Below, one piece after another: positions 1 through 7,806 of a DNA stretch of 64,000 nucleotides (position 1 is the stretch's first letter; the number at the start of each line of letters is the position of its first letter). The DNA comes from Candidatus Rokuibacteriota bacterium (GTDB taxonomy: Bacteria; Methylomirabilota; Methylomirabilia; Rokubacteriales; CSP1-6), in the NCBI GenBank assembly GCA_030647435.1, contig JAUSJX010000076.1, positions 1-64,000 of the forward strand, given 5' to 3'. Position numbers and translations under genes: made by a program. Below the pieces are notes generated by a model that was not told the origin of the DNA, searched no databases, and saw only the letters and a list, made by a program, of their open reading frames with translations.

Positions 1-125
1 TGCGCGTAGGTGTACTCGACGCCGTTTGGATGATAGGCCCGGCCGGGCGAGGGCGGCGCGCAGAGGAAGGCGTGGTCGGGCGCGGCCTTCGCGGTGGCCA
101 TGAAGGCGTCGAAGACCGTGTCCAT
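1..125 (-). CDS. N-terminus of a probable acyl-CoA synthetase / AMP ligase (cut by window edge)
   Basis: An ATG at 125 on the minus strand opens a frame that runs off the window after 41 codons. The peptide begins MDTVFDAFMATAKAAPDHAF and ends ...GVEYTYA. This resembles the N-terminal segment of ANL-superfamily adenylate-forming enzymes, where a 'tasks-of-the-day' helix (FxxxAxxxPDxxFL) is followed by a strand leading to the (Y/F)TY motif. The start overlaps the stop of the upstream oxidoreductase gene by one base (TGATG), so the two are probably translationally coupled. With so little sequence the substrate cannot be guessed, and the family call rests on the general pattern alone. Confidence 0.45.
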   Translation of the reverse strand, partial: MDTVFDAFMATAKAAPDHAFLCAPPSPGRAYHPNGVEYTYA

Positions 126-1357
126 CAGCGTGCGGGGGTCAAGGGCGCCAGGTACGGCGTGAGGTCCACGCGCCGTCCCTCCGCGGCGGAGAGATAGGCG
201 CCGTAGATGACCGCGATCACGTCGCGGGCCAGCGCGGCGCCGGAGAGCGGCTCGCGGTCGTGTACGATGGCCTCCACGAAGTCCTGGATCTCCTGCGGAT
301 AGCCGGTCATCCAGTCCTCGTCGGGCTGGGGCGCGCTCCAGCCCGCCTTGGTCTCGAGCTTCTCGACGAGATACTCGTCGCCGAACACGGCCGCGTCGGG
401 CGCATAGGCCTGGACCGAGTCGTTCGGATTGATATTGCACAAGACGACGGCACGCGCCGCGTAGATGCCAAGTTGGTTCCGGATGCCGCCCAGCACGGTG
501 TCGCCCCCAGTGATCTGCGCCACGGTGCCGTCGTCGAACGTGAGGAGCAGCGTCCCCCAGTCCTCCACGTCCGCGCCGACGACAGTGTTGAGGAAGGGCC
601 GCCCGGCCGCCGTGAAGGCCGCCGTCTCGGTGAGCTGGGCGGTCTCGGCCATGACGGCGCGCGGGCGCACGGGCCGGCCGCGGAGCCGGCGCCCTTCGTC
701 GACCTTCAGGTAGAGCGCGGCGCCGAGCGGGTGGCATCCCTTGCCGATGAGCGAGCCGCCGCCGCCCGTCTCCCAGCGCTTGTTGATGGGCGCGTGCGTC
801 CCGCCATGGCTTTCCTCGCCGACAATGCGAAGAATGGGACCACCCGCAGCGGTGAGCAGGCGCCGCGCCCGCTGGATGGGCGGGGCGTAGACCCAGTTCT
901 CCGCGTAGCAGAGCCGGACCCCGGCCTCCTGGCAGGCGGCGATGATCTCGTCGCAGGATGCCAAGGCGCGGCGGAGCATCTCGGCCCGCGGGGTCGCGGG
1001 CGGGGCGAAGCAGCCCGTGAGCGGCTTCTCGATGATCACGTGCTTGCCGGCCCGGGCCGCCGCGACGGCCAGCGGCGCGTGGAGCGACGTCGGGACGCAG
1101 AGGTCGACCACGTCCACGTCGGTCGCGGCAAGCACCTCCTCGGCGCTGGCCGCCACCGTGCTGACGCCGAACTCCGCGGCGAACCGCGCGGCCCGTTCCG
1201 GCCGGGCTGCCGCGACCCGCGTGAGCGCCACGTCCACGCCGCGGACCTGATGATAGGCCTCGGCGTGCAGCCGCGCCGAGAAACCGGCCCCGATGAAGCC
1301 AACCCTGAGCGTCGAGCCGCCGGCCTTCACCGCCCGAGTCTCGCCGGGCTCCCGCAC
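125..1357 (-). CDS. Gfo/Idh/MocA family oxidoreductase
   Basis: A 410-residue NAD(P)-dependent dehydrogenase of the Gfo/Idh/MocA family. A Rossmann fold starts at about residue 18 with VGFIGAGFSA, the dinucleotide-binding GxGxxA-type loop. The EKP signature that carries the family's catalytic lysine is at about residues 110-112 (HVIIEKPLTG). The C-terminal half is the usual alpha/beta substrate-binding domain. Members oxidise or reduce sugars, inositols and related polyols in the cytoplasm; the substrate is not evident here. Length is normal. Its stop overlaps the start of the putative acyl-CoA synthetase downstream, and it starts 4 nt after the HNH gene stop, so it sits in a minus-strand run. 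An internal start near residue 11-16 is also possible. Confidence 0.85.
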   Translation of the reverse strand: MREPGETRAVKAGGSTLRVGFIGAGFSARLHAEAYHQVRGVDVALTRVAAARPERAARFAAEFGVSTVAASAEEVLAATDVDVVDLCVPTSLHAPLAVAAARAGKHVIIEKPLTGCFAPPATPRAEMLRRALASCDEIIAACQEAGVRLCYAENWVYAPPIQRARRLLTAAGGPILRIVGEESHGGTHAPINKRWETGGGGSLIGKGCHPLGAALYLKVDEGRRLRGRPVRPRAVMAETAQLTETAAFTAAGRPFLNTVVGADVEDWGTLLLTFDDGTVAQITGGDTVLGGIRNQLGIYAARAVVLCNINPNDSVQAYAPDAAVFGDEYLVEKLETKAGWSAPQPDEDWMTGYPQEIQDFVEAIVHDREPLSGAALARDVIAVIYGAYLSAAEGRRVDLTPYLAPLTPAR

Positions 1358-1361
1358 CTTG

Positions 1362-2339
1362 TCAATCTAGGAAGCGCGAGCGTAACAAGACGCTCTCTCG
1401 GTGAAACTCTAGGTATCGGCGCTGGCCTTGGGAAAAGCTTCCAACATTGAATATGCGTGAGGTATTGAGGCCCATGCGGGCCAGCGAGTCCGCGTGCGCA
1501 ACTGGTGAGATCAGAACATCGCCATTGTCTTCGAACCCGATGAACCCACGGTCAAAGAGGTGGTCTGCATTCGGGGTCAAGAGCAGTCCATTCTCGCCGT
1601 CCAGCCGCTCTGCGTTGGTAGCGTCGCGCCAGGGCTTGCAGTGACTGGCCCTCAAGTGTTCTTCGCGGTTGACGCCGGTGATCCGACACGCGCTTTCTAT
1701 CTGCATTACGCGCTGCTTGAATAAGCCTTGGCCACGACGCGCCAGCACAACTGCCTGCCGCTCGGTTTCGGGTATCCCGAGATCTTCGCGTAGCCGACTC
1801 ATTTCGTGCTCTTCCCACTGGATCAAGCCAATCGCCGGCTGGATCGGCAGTTCCTCGCCAACGCGATACCCTCCTATAAGGTTTCGAGCCTCAATCTCAA
1901 TCAGATCGATCAGCGAGGACGCGAGTGTATCCGGCAATAGGGTCAGGTAAATGTTTTGCAGTCCACCCCCGGTGGGTCGTAAAGGCGAATAGCGCGTGGG
2001 CAAAAGGGGTGTCAGCACGCCCATGTGATCGGCGGGGCGGATCGGCAACTGCAACTCGGTGAATCGCACATCGACTCGCCAACCGATGGTTCCCCAATAG
2101 GCACCCACCTCGCCGAATTCAAGCGGCTTTGGTGCCTCATAGGCGCGCGAGGCGACAAAGCCTATCGCCTTGATCCATGTATCCGCGAAAGAGAGCACTA
2201 CATCGCCGGGCGCAACTTCGCGCATAAAGTCGTAGAACGGATTACGGCGGCCGTTAGCATTTCTCTTGGGTGACCACAGATAACCCCCGCGCACCTCGTG
2301 ACGATAGGTTTGATTCTGGTTAACCCACCAGTAGCGCAC
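1362..2339 (-). CDS. HNH endonuclease with N-terminal EVE-like domain
   Basis: About 325 residues from a GTG at 2339, chosen because the recognisable fold begins exactly there (VRYWWVNQNQTYRHE, the GTG being read as Met); an ATG at 2372 would add 11 unrelated residues. The N-terminal half (RGGYLWSPK, then PGDVVLSF) looks like an EVE/PUA-type module that reads modified bases. The C-terminal half has an HNH nuclease core: CRITG, then ASHCKPW, then NGLLLTPNADHLFDRG. Such proteins (COG3440-like) are predicted modification-dependent restriction nucleases. It is the last and only intact member of a three-gene minus-strand HNH cluster, and its first codons overlap the tail of the broken gene upstream. 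Confidence 0.75.
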   Translation of the reverse strand: MRYWWVNQNQTYRHEVRGGYLWSPKRNANGRRNPFYDFMREVAPGDVVLSFADTWIKAIGFVASRAYEAPKPLEFGEVGAYWGTIGWRVDVRFTELQLPIRPADHMGVLTPLLPTRYSPLRPTGGGLQNIYLTLLPDTLASSLIDLIEIEARNLIGGYRVGEELPIQPAIGLIQWEEHEMSRLREDLGIPETERQAVVLARRGQGLFKQRVMQIESACRITGVNREEHLRASHCKPWRDATNAERLDGENGLLLTPNADHLFDRGFIGFEDNGDVLISPVAHADSLARMGLNTSRIFNVGSFSQGQRRYLEFHRESVLLRSRFLD

Positions 2340-2694
2340 GCCGCTCGACCCCCAAGAAATACGCTGGCGCATGGGACGGACGAAGGCTGCTCCCTCGACC
2401 CCGCGCCGTGAGATCCGGCGGGCGGGATACGACCCTCCCTTCCACCCCGTCGTCGTACGGGCGGCCCTCGCCCTCGACAACTGGCACGGTCGTGACGCTG
2501 AGCGGCATCTCTGGCACGTCCGCAGGCTTGAAGATGCCCTGCGCCGCGATCAGCGGCACGCGCTGCCCTTCGAACTCGAAGCCTTTGGCAAGAACCTCGC
2601 GCAACAGCACCTCGTCCCCATGGAGCCCCGTTTGCTCCCTGAGGAACTGAAAAGCCCGCGCGCGGATCCGGATATCGAGATCTGCCTCAGCCAT
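2320..2694 (-). pseudogene. Truncated HNH-family restriction endonuclease (N-terminal remnant)
   Basis: An ATG at 2694 overlaps the stop of the preceding HNH gene by 8 nt and opens a 124-codon frame. The first ~90 residues (for example LREQTGLHGDEVLLRE, FEFEGQRVPLIAAQGIFKP and GEGRPYDDG) look like the N-terminal domain of a predicted HNH restriction-endonuclease family. Homologues are expected to be near 280-300 residues. Here the sequence degenerates after PYDDG, keeps a weak AYFLGVE echo, and stops where the next HNH gene begins, so the C-terminal HNH domain is missing. I infer a deletion that joined this gene to the downstream EVE-HNH gene. The family assignment is from memory of the motif order. 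Confidence 0.55.
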
Positions 2695-3602
2695 TGAAGA
2701 TGATATCCGCGTGCCACTCCAAGACCTCCCGACTCGGCTGATCGCGCGGATCCTTGGGAACCCACACGTCGACACGATCCAGCTGGAAGTAGTGCTCGCC
2801 GTTATGAAACTCTGCTTTCAGTTTTCGACTCACACGAAAATGATGGTCCGGTGTCACGGTCACATAACCGCGATCAAATAGAGTGTGGATGTCTGATCGC
2901 AAGAGCAACCCGTTATCTATCCGGTGGGTAGCGCCTCTTGCAACCGGCTGAATGTGCGCGGCCTCCAGCACTGGTAGGACCTTTCCCCGGGTCACAGCGC
3001 ACCGGCGTTGGTAGGTATCGGTAATCATCACCTGGAACGTGCCTTGTCCGAGCCGCCGTCTCACCCAGGCCTCCGTCCACTCGACCGGTTGGGCCGGCTC
3101 GGCAACACGTTGACCTGAAGCTGGCAGACGACTCATGACTGCCTGCCATAAGACCCGTCCCTCTGGCGAGTCAAGGCCGTAGCCCTTTCCCTGGACGGTC
3201 GAGCTTTGAAATCTCCGGGAGGCAGAATCCAATCTCTGTCCGTAAAAAAGAAGGGGGCCTCAAGGAGGATACATCCGATCTCATACCGTTCGTTCGGGGT
3301 TGTTGGCCCTTGCGATACTTCTCAATCCGACGACGCATCTCATCGTAGGAACGAGCGCCATTTTTCTCGCCGAAGGCATCCCAGGCTAACCGGGAGTCCA
3401 AGATTGACGAGTGCGCGAACATTCCCCCGCCAACGATTTTGTTCTCGGGATAATGGAGCTTGAAGAGGAAGGGCTCGCCAGGCTTCAGCGTTCTGAACAG
3501 CCGGTCGCCGCCGGGCTGCCAGAAGTTCACCTCGTCCAGGTCGGGGCGGTCCCGCAGGAAACGGTACCAGTCCCGGTCCGTGACGGCAACATAAGCGCGC
3601 AC
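2687..3602 (-). pseudogene. HNH restriction endonuclease with two compensating frameshifts
   Basis: A GTG at 3602 starts MRAYVAVTDRDWYRFLRD, an N-terminal domain of COG3440-type predicted restriction enzymes. That frame is lost near 3296-3304 (a CCCC run). The correct sequence then continues in a second frame as NERYEIGCILLEAPFFF, and near 3208-3214 (a TTT run) it moves to a third frame, FQSSTVQGKGYGL, which reads to the end at 2687. The last part carries the HNH core: RRCAVTRGK, EAAHIQPV, NGLLLRSDIHTLFDRGYV. The two shifts are about 90 nt apart and cancel. The gene is otherwise full length (about 300 codons), so this is either very recent inactivation or a homopolymer sequencing or assembly error. 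Confidence 0.7.
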
Positions 3603-3731
3603 GGGCGGGATTCTAGCAGAGTCGAGCTTGTTCCATTTTGTGGACCGACCCGCCGTATTCCCACTTCTTAGAGCTATGAAAGATGCTGAAACTGACTACC
3701 TTGGCCGGGTTTCTGCCACTCTCGGGCACCG

Positions 3732-4205
3732 GTGCTGTCAGTCATCGTCTGCTGGCTGACAGCTTCTCCTGATGCCGCCACCCAAGTAGCTGATTTGTGG
3801 AGGGTGGCTCCTGGCACTCGGCTTGCCCCTCTTGTGACCATGTGGCAGTCGTTTAGATGGTTGATCGGCGTGGCCGCAATCGTCGTCTCGGTCCTACGGC
3901 TCGCGCGCTGGCTTCTCGTCCCGGCGCCGGTGCTTCCGTTCGATCCAGTCGCCTACGACCAGCAGCGCGTGCGTGTTGAGGGCGCCGTGACAGCCCTCAA
4001 ATCGACCGTCTCGCATCGCGGCAATCCGTACTATTTCTTTGTCCTCGACACCAGGCGCGGCACAGTCGTCGTATTCAAGTTCGGCTCACCGAGATGTGCC
4101 GAGGGGCAGCGTGCCGCGGTCGAGGGTGTCTTCCATCATGTGTATCAGCGGGGCGGCAAGACGTTCACAGATGAAATCGACGCGGAGTTTGTCAGCTGCG
4201 AGTAG
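3732..4205 (+). CDS. Membrane-anchored OB-fold-like protein of unknown function
   Basis: A 157-residue frame. A more natural start may be the ATG at 3840 (MWQSFRWLIGVAAIVVSV), which places one transmembrane helix at the very N-terminus, followed by about 90 soluble residues. The soluble part (VRVEGAVTALKSTVS...YYFFVLDTRRGTVVVFKFG...AAVEGVFHHVYQRGGKTF) has the alternating strand pattern and the 'VEG' strand of OB-fold proteins, and ends EIDAEFVSCE. I do not recognise a named family. It is alone on the plus strand between the HNH cluster and the insertion sequence, so context gives no function. Confidence 0.6.
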   Translation: MLSVIVCWLTASPDAATQVADLWRVAPGTRLAPLVTMWQSFRWLIGVAAIVVSVLRLARWLLVPAPVLPFDPVAYDQQRVRVEGAVTALKSTVSHRGNPYYFFVLDTRRGTVVVFKFGSPRCAEGQRAAVEGVFHHVYQRGGKTFTDEIDAEFVSCE

Positions 4206-4273
4206 CGGGCTGCCCTTTGATCCTAACCGTCTGACGTTCCGCCGATCACCCTAGCCGTTCGGTAACACCTACT

Positions 4274-4301
4274 GGCCAAGTGTCAGTACCTCCCGGTCAC
4301 C
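4274..4301 (+). repeat. Left terminal inverted repeat of the IS481-like element
   Basis: 28 bases identical to the reverse complement of 5590-5617. The core reads TGTCAGTACCTCCCGGTCACC and lies just outside the transposase stop at 4313. Confidence 0.85.
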
Positions 4302-4312
4302 GGAATCGTCAA

Positions 4313-5491
4313 TCAGTGACGAGTGCCAGGACGTCCCGGTCGGTCGTGGAACCCACGGCGTGGGACGGCATAGGGCAGCTCTGCAAGCAGAGGTTGATCG
4401 TGCGGCGCGCGGCGACGAAGGGCATAACAACGCAGCCGTTGGGCGTCCAGATCGAATTCACAGCGCACCAGGCGAGACGACCACATGGGGTCCACGTCGA
4501 AAGTATGACCAAGGACGTTGACCGCCCCTCGCTCGGTAGTGCGGCGAACGTAGATCAGCACGCCGCGAGGGTGGGTCTGCAAGTCGAGCTGCCAGGTGAG
4601 CGGCATGGGGCGGCGCGCGGGAGCCGCTTCAATCCGGGGGGCGGACCGCTGTCGCGCGGCGGCCACGTATCGAGCGGAGCGCTCTTGAAGGGCCACCAGG
4701 CTCTCGTGCTCGAACCGGATCCACACCTTAGTCTGCCAGCGGCCATTGAAGGCTTCGATTGCCGCCTGAAAGCCGAGTCCGCGGGGCGGCGCAAACACGG
4801 GAACGACCCCGAGGCTCAGGCACATCCGCATCACGCGGCCGATCGAGTCCTGATGCTGATGGGCACCCTAAGAGATCGTGAGGTTGTCGAATTGCGCGTA
4901 CGCGGGCAAGCCGACCGCGCGCCAGTGCTCCAGTACCGCATCGACTGCCGCCCGGGCACTTACGATGGGCATCGGCCAGGACTGCACGAGGCCCCCATGC
5001 AGAGAGATGGCGTTGAGAATCTCAACGTGGGGCCCTCGCCGAATGGCGAGTCCTTCGATGATGTCGAAGCTGTCGACCTCGGCTTGGCCACGCGCGACGG
5101 CCGGCAGGTACCAGCCCAACGGCCGGGGCGGGCGGCGTACACGTCGACGTCCATCCAATGCCCCACGCCGGTCCAGAATGCGGCCGATGGTACGCAGCGA
5201 GGGCACCGCCGGCTGCGCCCAACTCATCAGCTCGGCGTGAATGGCGGCGGCACCAAATTCCCCCAGGTCGCTGACGTCTTTCAGTTGTTGTCGCACCTCG
5301 AGCACGAGATCCTCGACGCTCCTCGGCGTCCGTCGTGTCCCGTGCGGCTGAGAAGATCGATCCTGCCAGTCCAAGCGATCGAGCTCCTGCCCCCGAGCAC
5401 GCCCTACCCACAACTGCACCGTGGCCAGACTCACCCCCCATCGGCGCGCAACTTGCCGCAGGCCGCTGCCCGCATGAACCGCGGCCACCAT
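4313..5491 (-). pseudogene. IS481-like DDE transposase interrupted by an in-frame TAG
   Basis: The first 207 codons (from ATG 5491) contain a helix-turn-helix (RQVARRWGVSLATVQLW) and the start of an integrase core (DSFDIIEGL; AQFDN). A TAG at 4868-4870 then stops the frame, but the same frame continues without a gap: GAHQHQDSIGRVMRMCLSLG, then the catalytic glutamate region (GFQAAIEAFNGRWQ), to the stop at 4313. The three acidic residues of the DDE triad are all present when the TAG is ignored. The position corresponds to a glutamine I would expect before GAHQ, so CAG to TAG is the likely change. The homology upstream of 5491 (KKWRRDM in the same frame) suggests the true start is a few codons earlier. 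Confidence 0.75.
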
Positions 5492-5589
5492 GTCTCGCCG
5501 CCACTTCTTCGCCGCCCCTTTTTTGCCATCGCCTCTCCCTCGCCCCAGACTTTTCCGCGATCATACCGACCGGCAGGTCTTGGCATCTC

Positions 5590-5617
5590 GGTGACCGGGA
5601 GGTACTGACACTTGGCC
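5590..5617 (-). repeat. Right terminal inverted repeat of the IS481-like element
   Basis: 28 bases, the perfect reverse complement of the left end at 4274-4301. It lies upstream of the transposase start. Confidence 0.85.
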
Positions 5618-5657
5618 CGCTGCATGCGCCCGTTTCCGTGCGGCCTTTGACCCGCTC

Positions 5658-5990
5658 TCAACCGCGTGCGGCCGCATGGGGGGACCGGCGGTGTTGCCTG
5701 CCCTTCCAATGCTGAAGTGTACGCAGTGCCTTGAGCGTCTCCCCCACCTTTCCCTCGGCGAGACGCAGGTCGTAGAGGCTTTGAAGGTTGAGCCAGAATT
5801 CGGGGCTCGTGCGGAAGAAATGACCGAGGCGTAGCGCGGTATCGCCGGTGATGGCGCGCTGGCCATTCAGGATTCCGGTAACGCGATTAGTCGGTACCTT
5901 CAGCTGGCGCGCGAGCTCGGCAGCGCTCATGTGGAGCGCCTTCAGTTCTTCGGCGAGATGCTCGCCAGGGGGAATTGCGATGCGTGCCAT
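5658..5990 (-). CDS. higA: HigA-family addiction module antitoxin
   Basis: A 110-residue XRE-type DNA-binding protein. MARIAIPPGEHLAEELKAL is the standard HigA opening, followed by a helix-turn-helix (SAAELARQLKVPTNRVTGIL) and RAITGDTALRLGHFFRTSPEFWLNLQ, the family's hallmark. The last ~12 residues (RQHRRSPHAAARG) extend beyond the usual end. It neutralises and, with the toxin, represses the operon. It starts 10 nt after the true end of the higB frame, in the order toxin then antitoxin that is usual for higBA. It appears intact although the toxin upstream is interrupted. Confidence 0.9.
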   Translation of the reverse strand: MARIAIPPGEHLAEELKALHMSAAELARQLKVPTNRVTGILNGQRAITGDTALRLGHFFRTSPEFWLNLQSLYDLRLAEGKVGETLKALRTLQHWKGRQHRRSPHAAARG

Positions 5991-6000
5991 GTGTTTCTCC

Positions 6001-6285
6001 CTAGTGATAGTCTACGATTTCGACATTGACCGGCCCGGCCGAACCGTCTGGCTACTCGAAACAGATCCGCCACTGGTCGTTAATGCGAATGCTGTACGGG
6101 CCCTCCCGGTCGCCGCTCAGCGCTTCAAAACGGTTGCCCGGCAAGCCAGCAAGGTCCTCGAGTGCCGCGGCCGCCTCGAGACGGTCGAGCTTGAGTTGCG
6201 CGGACCGCTCAATCGCGGAGAACGCCTTGACTCGCTTACCGGCGGCGAAGGCTCTGGTTCGTTTGTCCCGATACCCCAGGATCAT
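6001..6285 (-). pseudogene. higB: HigB toxin (RelE/ParE superfamily) interrupted by in-frame TAG
   Basis: From ATG 6285 the frame reads a typical HigB mRNA-interferase: MILGYRDKRTRAFAAGKRV..., LPGNRFEALSGDREGPYSI, RINDQWRICFE. A TAG at 6052-6054 then cuts it at 77 codons. If the TAG is ignored the same frame continues PDGSAGPVNVEIVDYH and stops at 6001-6003, restoring the family's conserved C-terminus (DVEIVDYH in most members) and a normal length of about 94 residues. Homologues usually have an aromatic residue, often tryptophan, at this position, so TGG to TAG is a likely single-base cause. Loss of the last strand, which carries conserved residues, would probably abolish toxicity. Confidence 0.8.
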
Positions 6286-6290
6286 TTCGA

Positions 6291-6326
6291 ATGGTAGCGA
6301 GAAGTATGCGTTACGTCAAGCGTAAC
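6291..6326 (-). promoter_or_regulatory. Probable higBA promoter with inverted-repeat operator
   Basis: On the minus strand TTGACG (6319-6314) is followed after 17 bp by TACCAT (6296-6291), a good sigma-70-type pair. The -10 ends only 5 nt before the higB ATG at 6285, so a normal start site would give a leaderless or nearly leaderless transcript. An inverted repeat GTTAC (6310-6314) / GTAAC (6322-6326) overlaps the -35 and is a plausible HigA operator. Confidence 0.5.
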
Positions 6327-6430
6327 TACTGGGAGCCAGAGGGCAGCGCGCGCGACGCTCCGGTTAGCCCGTCGGACGTGAGGCACCAGCGTCTACTGCT
6401 GCCCAAGTTTCCCTGCGCTCCCGCGCCTTG

Positions 6431-7159
6431 TCAATGTCGCTGCGCGGATACATTTGCGGGCCCGGGTCGAACCATGCATTGGTGACTCAGGCCGCAAAAG
6501 GCCGGCACGTGCCAGATCTGGCGATCGCGTGGGTTGTAGTAGTTGGTGTTGAGCTTGTGCTCGTACAGGGGCTGGCCGCAGGCCGCGCAGCGGTTGTCAT
6601 TGGCGCAGCGGCAGTGGACGGTCATCAGTTTGGCGAAGAACTGAGGGGATGGGTCGAGGCAGTTCCCTCGCCACTCGCTGCACACCGGGCACCGCTCGAG
6701 ACCGCGGGGCGCGCCTTCAGGACCGGCACCCGCTAGTCGGGCCACATCATCGGCATTAGCCTCGCGGCCACCCTTGGTCAGGTCGCCGAGCGCGTAGCCG
6801 ATCTTCACGACGGACGCGTCGAGGCCGCGCTGCCGCGCCCGGAGATCCGCCGTATCAGGCCATGTCGCCGAGGGCTTGAGCCGGCCAGTGATGCGGACGC
6901 CGCCCCGGGGTGGCTTCGGGTCCAGCCGATCGATGCCGTCGGCGCTGATGTACAGGGCCCTCTCGGGTCCGATCACCAGGCACACGTCGAGTCGGTTGGC
7001 GCGCCACTGGGCCCTGGCGAGCAGCGAAAGTTCGAGCTCGCCCGAGCCGCCTGGCAGGAGCGTGATGTGATACAGCGTCGGTACCACCCGCGTGACGAGG
7101 TACGGGAAACCGTCGAAGAGCGGCAGCTGCGCAGCGGGAGTGGTCAATGCGGTGGCCAT
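6431..7159 (-). CDS. Uncharacterised protein with C-terminal zinc-ribbon cysteines
   Basis: A 242-residue protein from the ATG at 7159, chosen over upstream starts because it is preceded by a strong Shine-Dalgarno (AAAGGAGG, about 8 nt away). Residues 1-120 are predicted beta-rich (LPLFDGFPYLVTRVVPTLYH, ALYISADGIDRLDPKP). The C-terminal third carries clustered cysteines: CPVCSEWRGNC, then CRCANDNRCAACGQPLYEH, a likely zinc-binding domain of at least six cysteines. No known family is recognised. It is divergent from the DUF6883 gene and lies next to higBA in the accessory region. Confidence 0.65.
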   Translation of the reverse strand: MATALTTPAAQLPLFDGFPYLVTRVVPTLYHITLLPGGSGELELSLLARAQWRANRLDVCLVIGPERALYISADGIDRLDPKPPRGGVRITGRLKPSATWPDTADLRARQRGLDASVVKIGYALGDLTKGGREANADDVARLAGAGPEGAPRGLERCPVCSEWRGNCLDPSPQFFAKLMTVHCRCANDNRCAACGQPLYEHKLNTNYYNPRDRQIWHVPAFCGLSHQCMVRPGPANVSAQRH

Positions 7160-7218
7160 GGTGTTCCTCCTTTGGCGGGAGCACGCGGCCTCTGATGCGG
7201 TGGGGCTAGACACACCGA

Positions 7219-7238
7219 AGCCCCGCAGGCGCGGGGCT
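7219..7238. other. GC-rich hairpin in the 300-bp gap between divergent genes
   Basis: The 7160-7464 gap between divergent genes contains a perfect 8-bp stem AGCCCCGC / GCGGGGCT with a 4-nt loop. It has no T-tract on either side, so it is not a convincing intrinsic terminator. I see no gene or RNA family in the rest of the gap. Confidence 0.35.
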
Positions 7239-7396
7239 CGCGCCGTCCTTGCCCTCTTCGGGCCGCATCGCCCGCTCTCGCGGGCACCCACCCGGCTACG
7301 GCTTCGGGTTGGGGAGGCGCCGTACTCGACGCCTGCTCTTGATGCTATGTGCTGCCAGAGTACTCGAAGTCGCCGATTCACTCAAGATCCTTCAAC

Positions 7397-7442
7397 CGAT
7401 GTATCCAATCCACGGCATTGGCGTGACACCGGCCGAGTGCTA
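7397..7442 (+). repeat. ~45-bp repeat (copy 1), encodes MYPIHGIGVT if translated
   Basis: About 45 bp very similar to 9528-9572. Both share GATGTATCCAAT, GGCATTGGC and TGACAC in the same order and spacing. Copy 1 lies just upstream of the DUF6883 gene and in frame with it. Copy 2 lies between the divergent DUF2779 and NYN genes. Confidence 0.5.
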
Positions 7443-7464
7443 CTCAGGTGCGAGGCTCTGGCGC

Positions 7465-7806
7465 TTGCAGATCCCGAACGAGGATCGTGCTGTCATCGAC
7501 CCGGCGAAACTTCACGGGTACTTGCTCTCGCGCAATCATCCGGTCGGCCGGTTCAAGGCGGCATTCTTTCTGACGCTCGGATACTCTTCGGAGGGCTGGC
7601 GCCAGCTCGAGGCGGACCTCCGGAGCCAGCACCTCTCTCAAGATGCCACGCGCCGGGAGCAAACTCGGTACGGCCAGAAATACGCGATCCGGACTAGACT
7701 GGTTGGGCCATCGGGGAGCTCGGCGGAAGTGGTAGGCGTCTGGGTCGTGCGTACAGGCGAGGAGTTCCCCAGATTCCTGACGGCCTATCCGGAGGGCGAC
7801 AGATGA
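7465..7806 (+). CDS. DUF6883 family protein
   Basis: About 113 residues from a TTG at 7465 (LQIPNEDRAVIDPAKLHGYL). The conserved domain starts immediately at IPNEDRA, which is why this start is preferred; an in-frame ATG at 7399 (MYPIHGIGVT...) would add 22 residues from a repeated element. Further blocks are NHPVGRFKAAFFLTLGY, RYGQKYAIRTRLVGPSG and VWVVRTGEEFPRFLTAYP, typical of DUF6883 proteins. The function of the family is unknown. It ends in an ATGA-type overlap with a DUF4926 gene, a recurrent pairing. The 3' part is duplicated at 14237-14369. Confidence 0.7.
   Translation: MQIPNEDRAVIDPAKLHGYLLSRNHPVGRFKAAFFLTLGYSSEGWRQLEADLRSQHLSQDATRREQTRYGQKYAIRTRLVGPSGSSAEVVGVWVVRTGEEFPRFLTAYPEGDR

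Larger units (their letters stand above)
4274..5617 (-). mobile_element. IS481-like insertion sequence (~1.34 kb)
   Basis: An element bounded by 28-bp perfect inverted repeats (4274-4301 and 5590-5617) that begin GGCCAAGTGTCAGTACC on the left. It encloses one minus-strand DDE transposase reading frame of about 390 codons. Ends reading TGTCAG internally and the transposase architecture fit IS481-family elements. I see no obvious target-site duplication in the immediate flanks. The transposase carries an in-frame amber codon, so the copy is probably inactive. It separates the OB-fold-like gene from the higBA locus and ends 41 bp downstream of the higA stop. Confidence 0.8.

Noticed and set aside
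260-1450. Long plus-strand open frame opposite the Gfo/Idh/MocA gene
   Set aside because: It has the composition of an antisense shadow in high-GC DNA (Arg, Asp, His-rich), shows no domain, and covers a well-supported minus-strand gene.
4280-5608. 442-codon plus-strand open frame spanning the whole insertion sequence
   Set aside because: It lies antisense to the transposase, whose motifs and inverted repeats are clear. The product resembles no protein family.
4270-5622. Target-site duplication of the insertion sequence
   Set aside because: Flanking bases (ACT before the left repeat, CGC after the right repeat) show no direct repeat.
7219-7238. Intrinsic terminator
   Set aside because: A perfect hairpin, but there is no T-tract and it lies between divergent genes, where no transcript would need to end.
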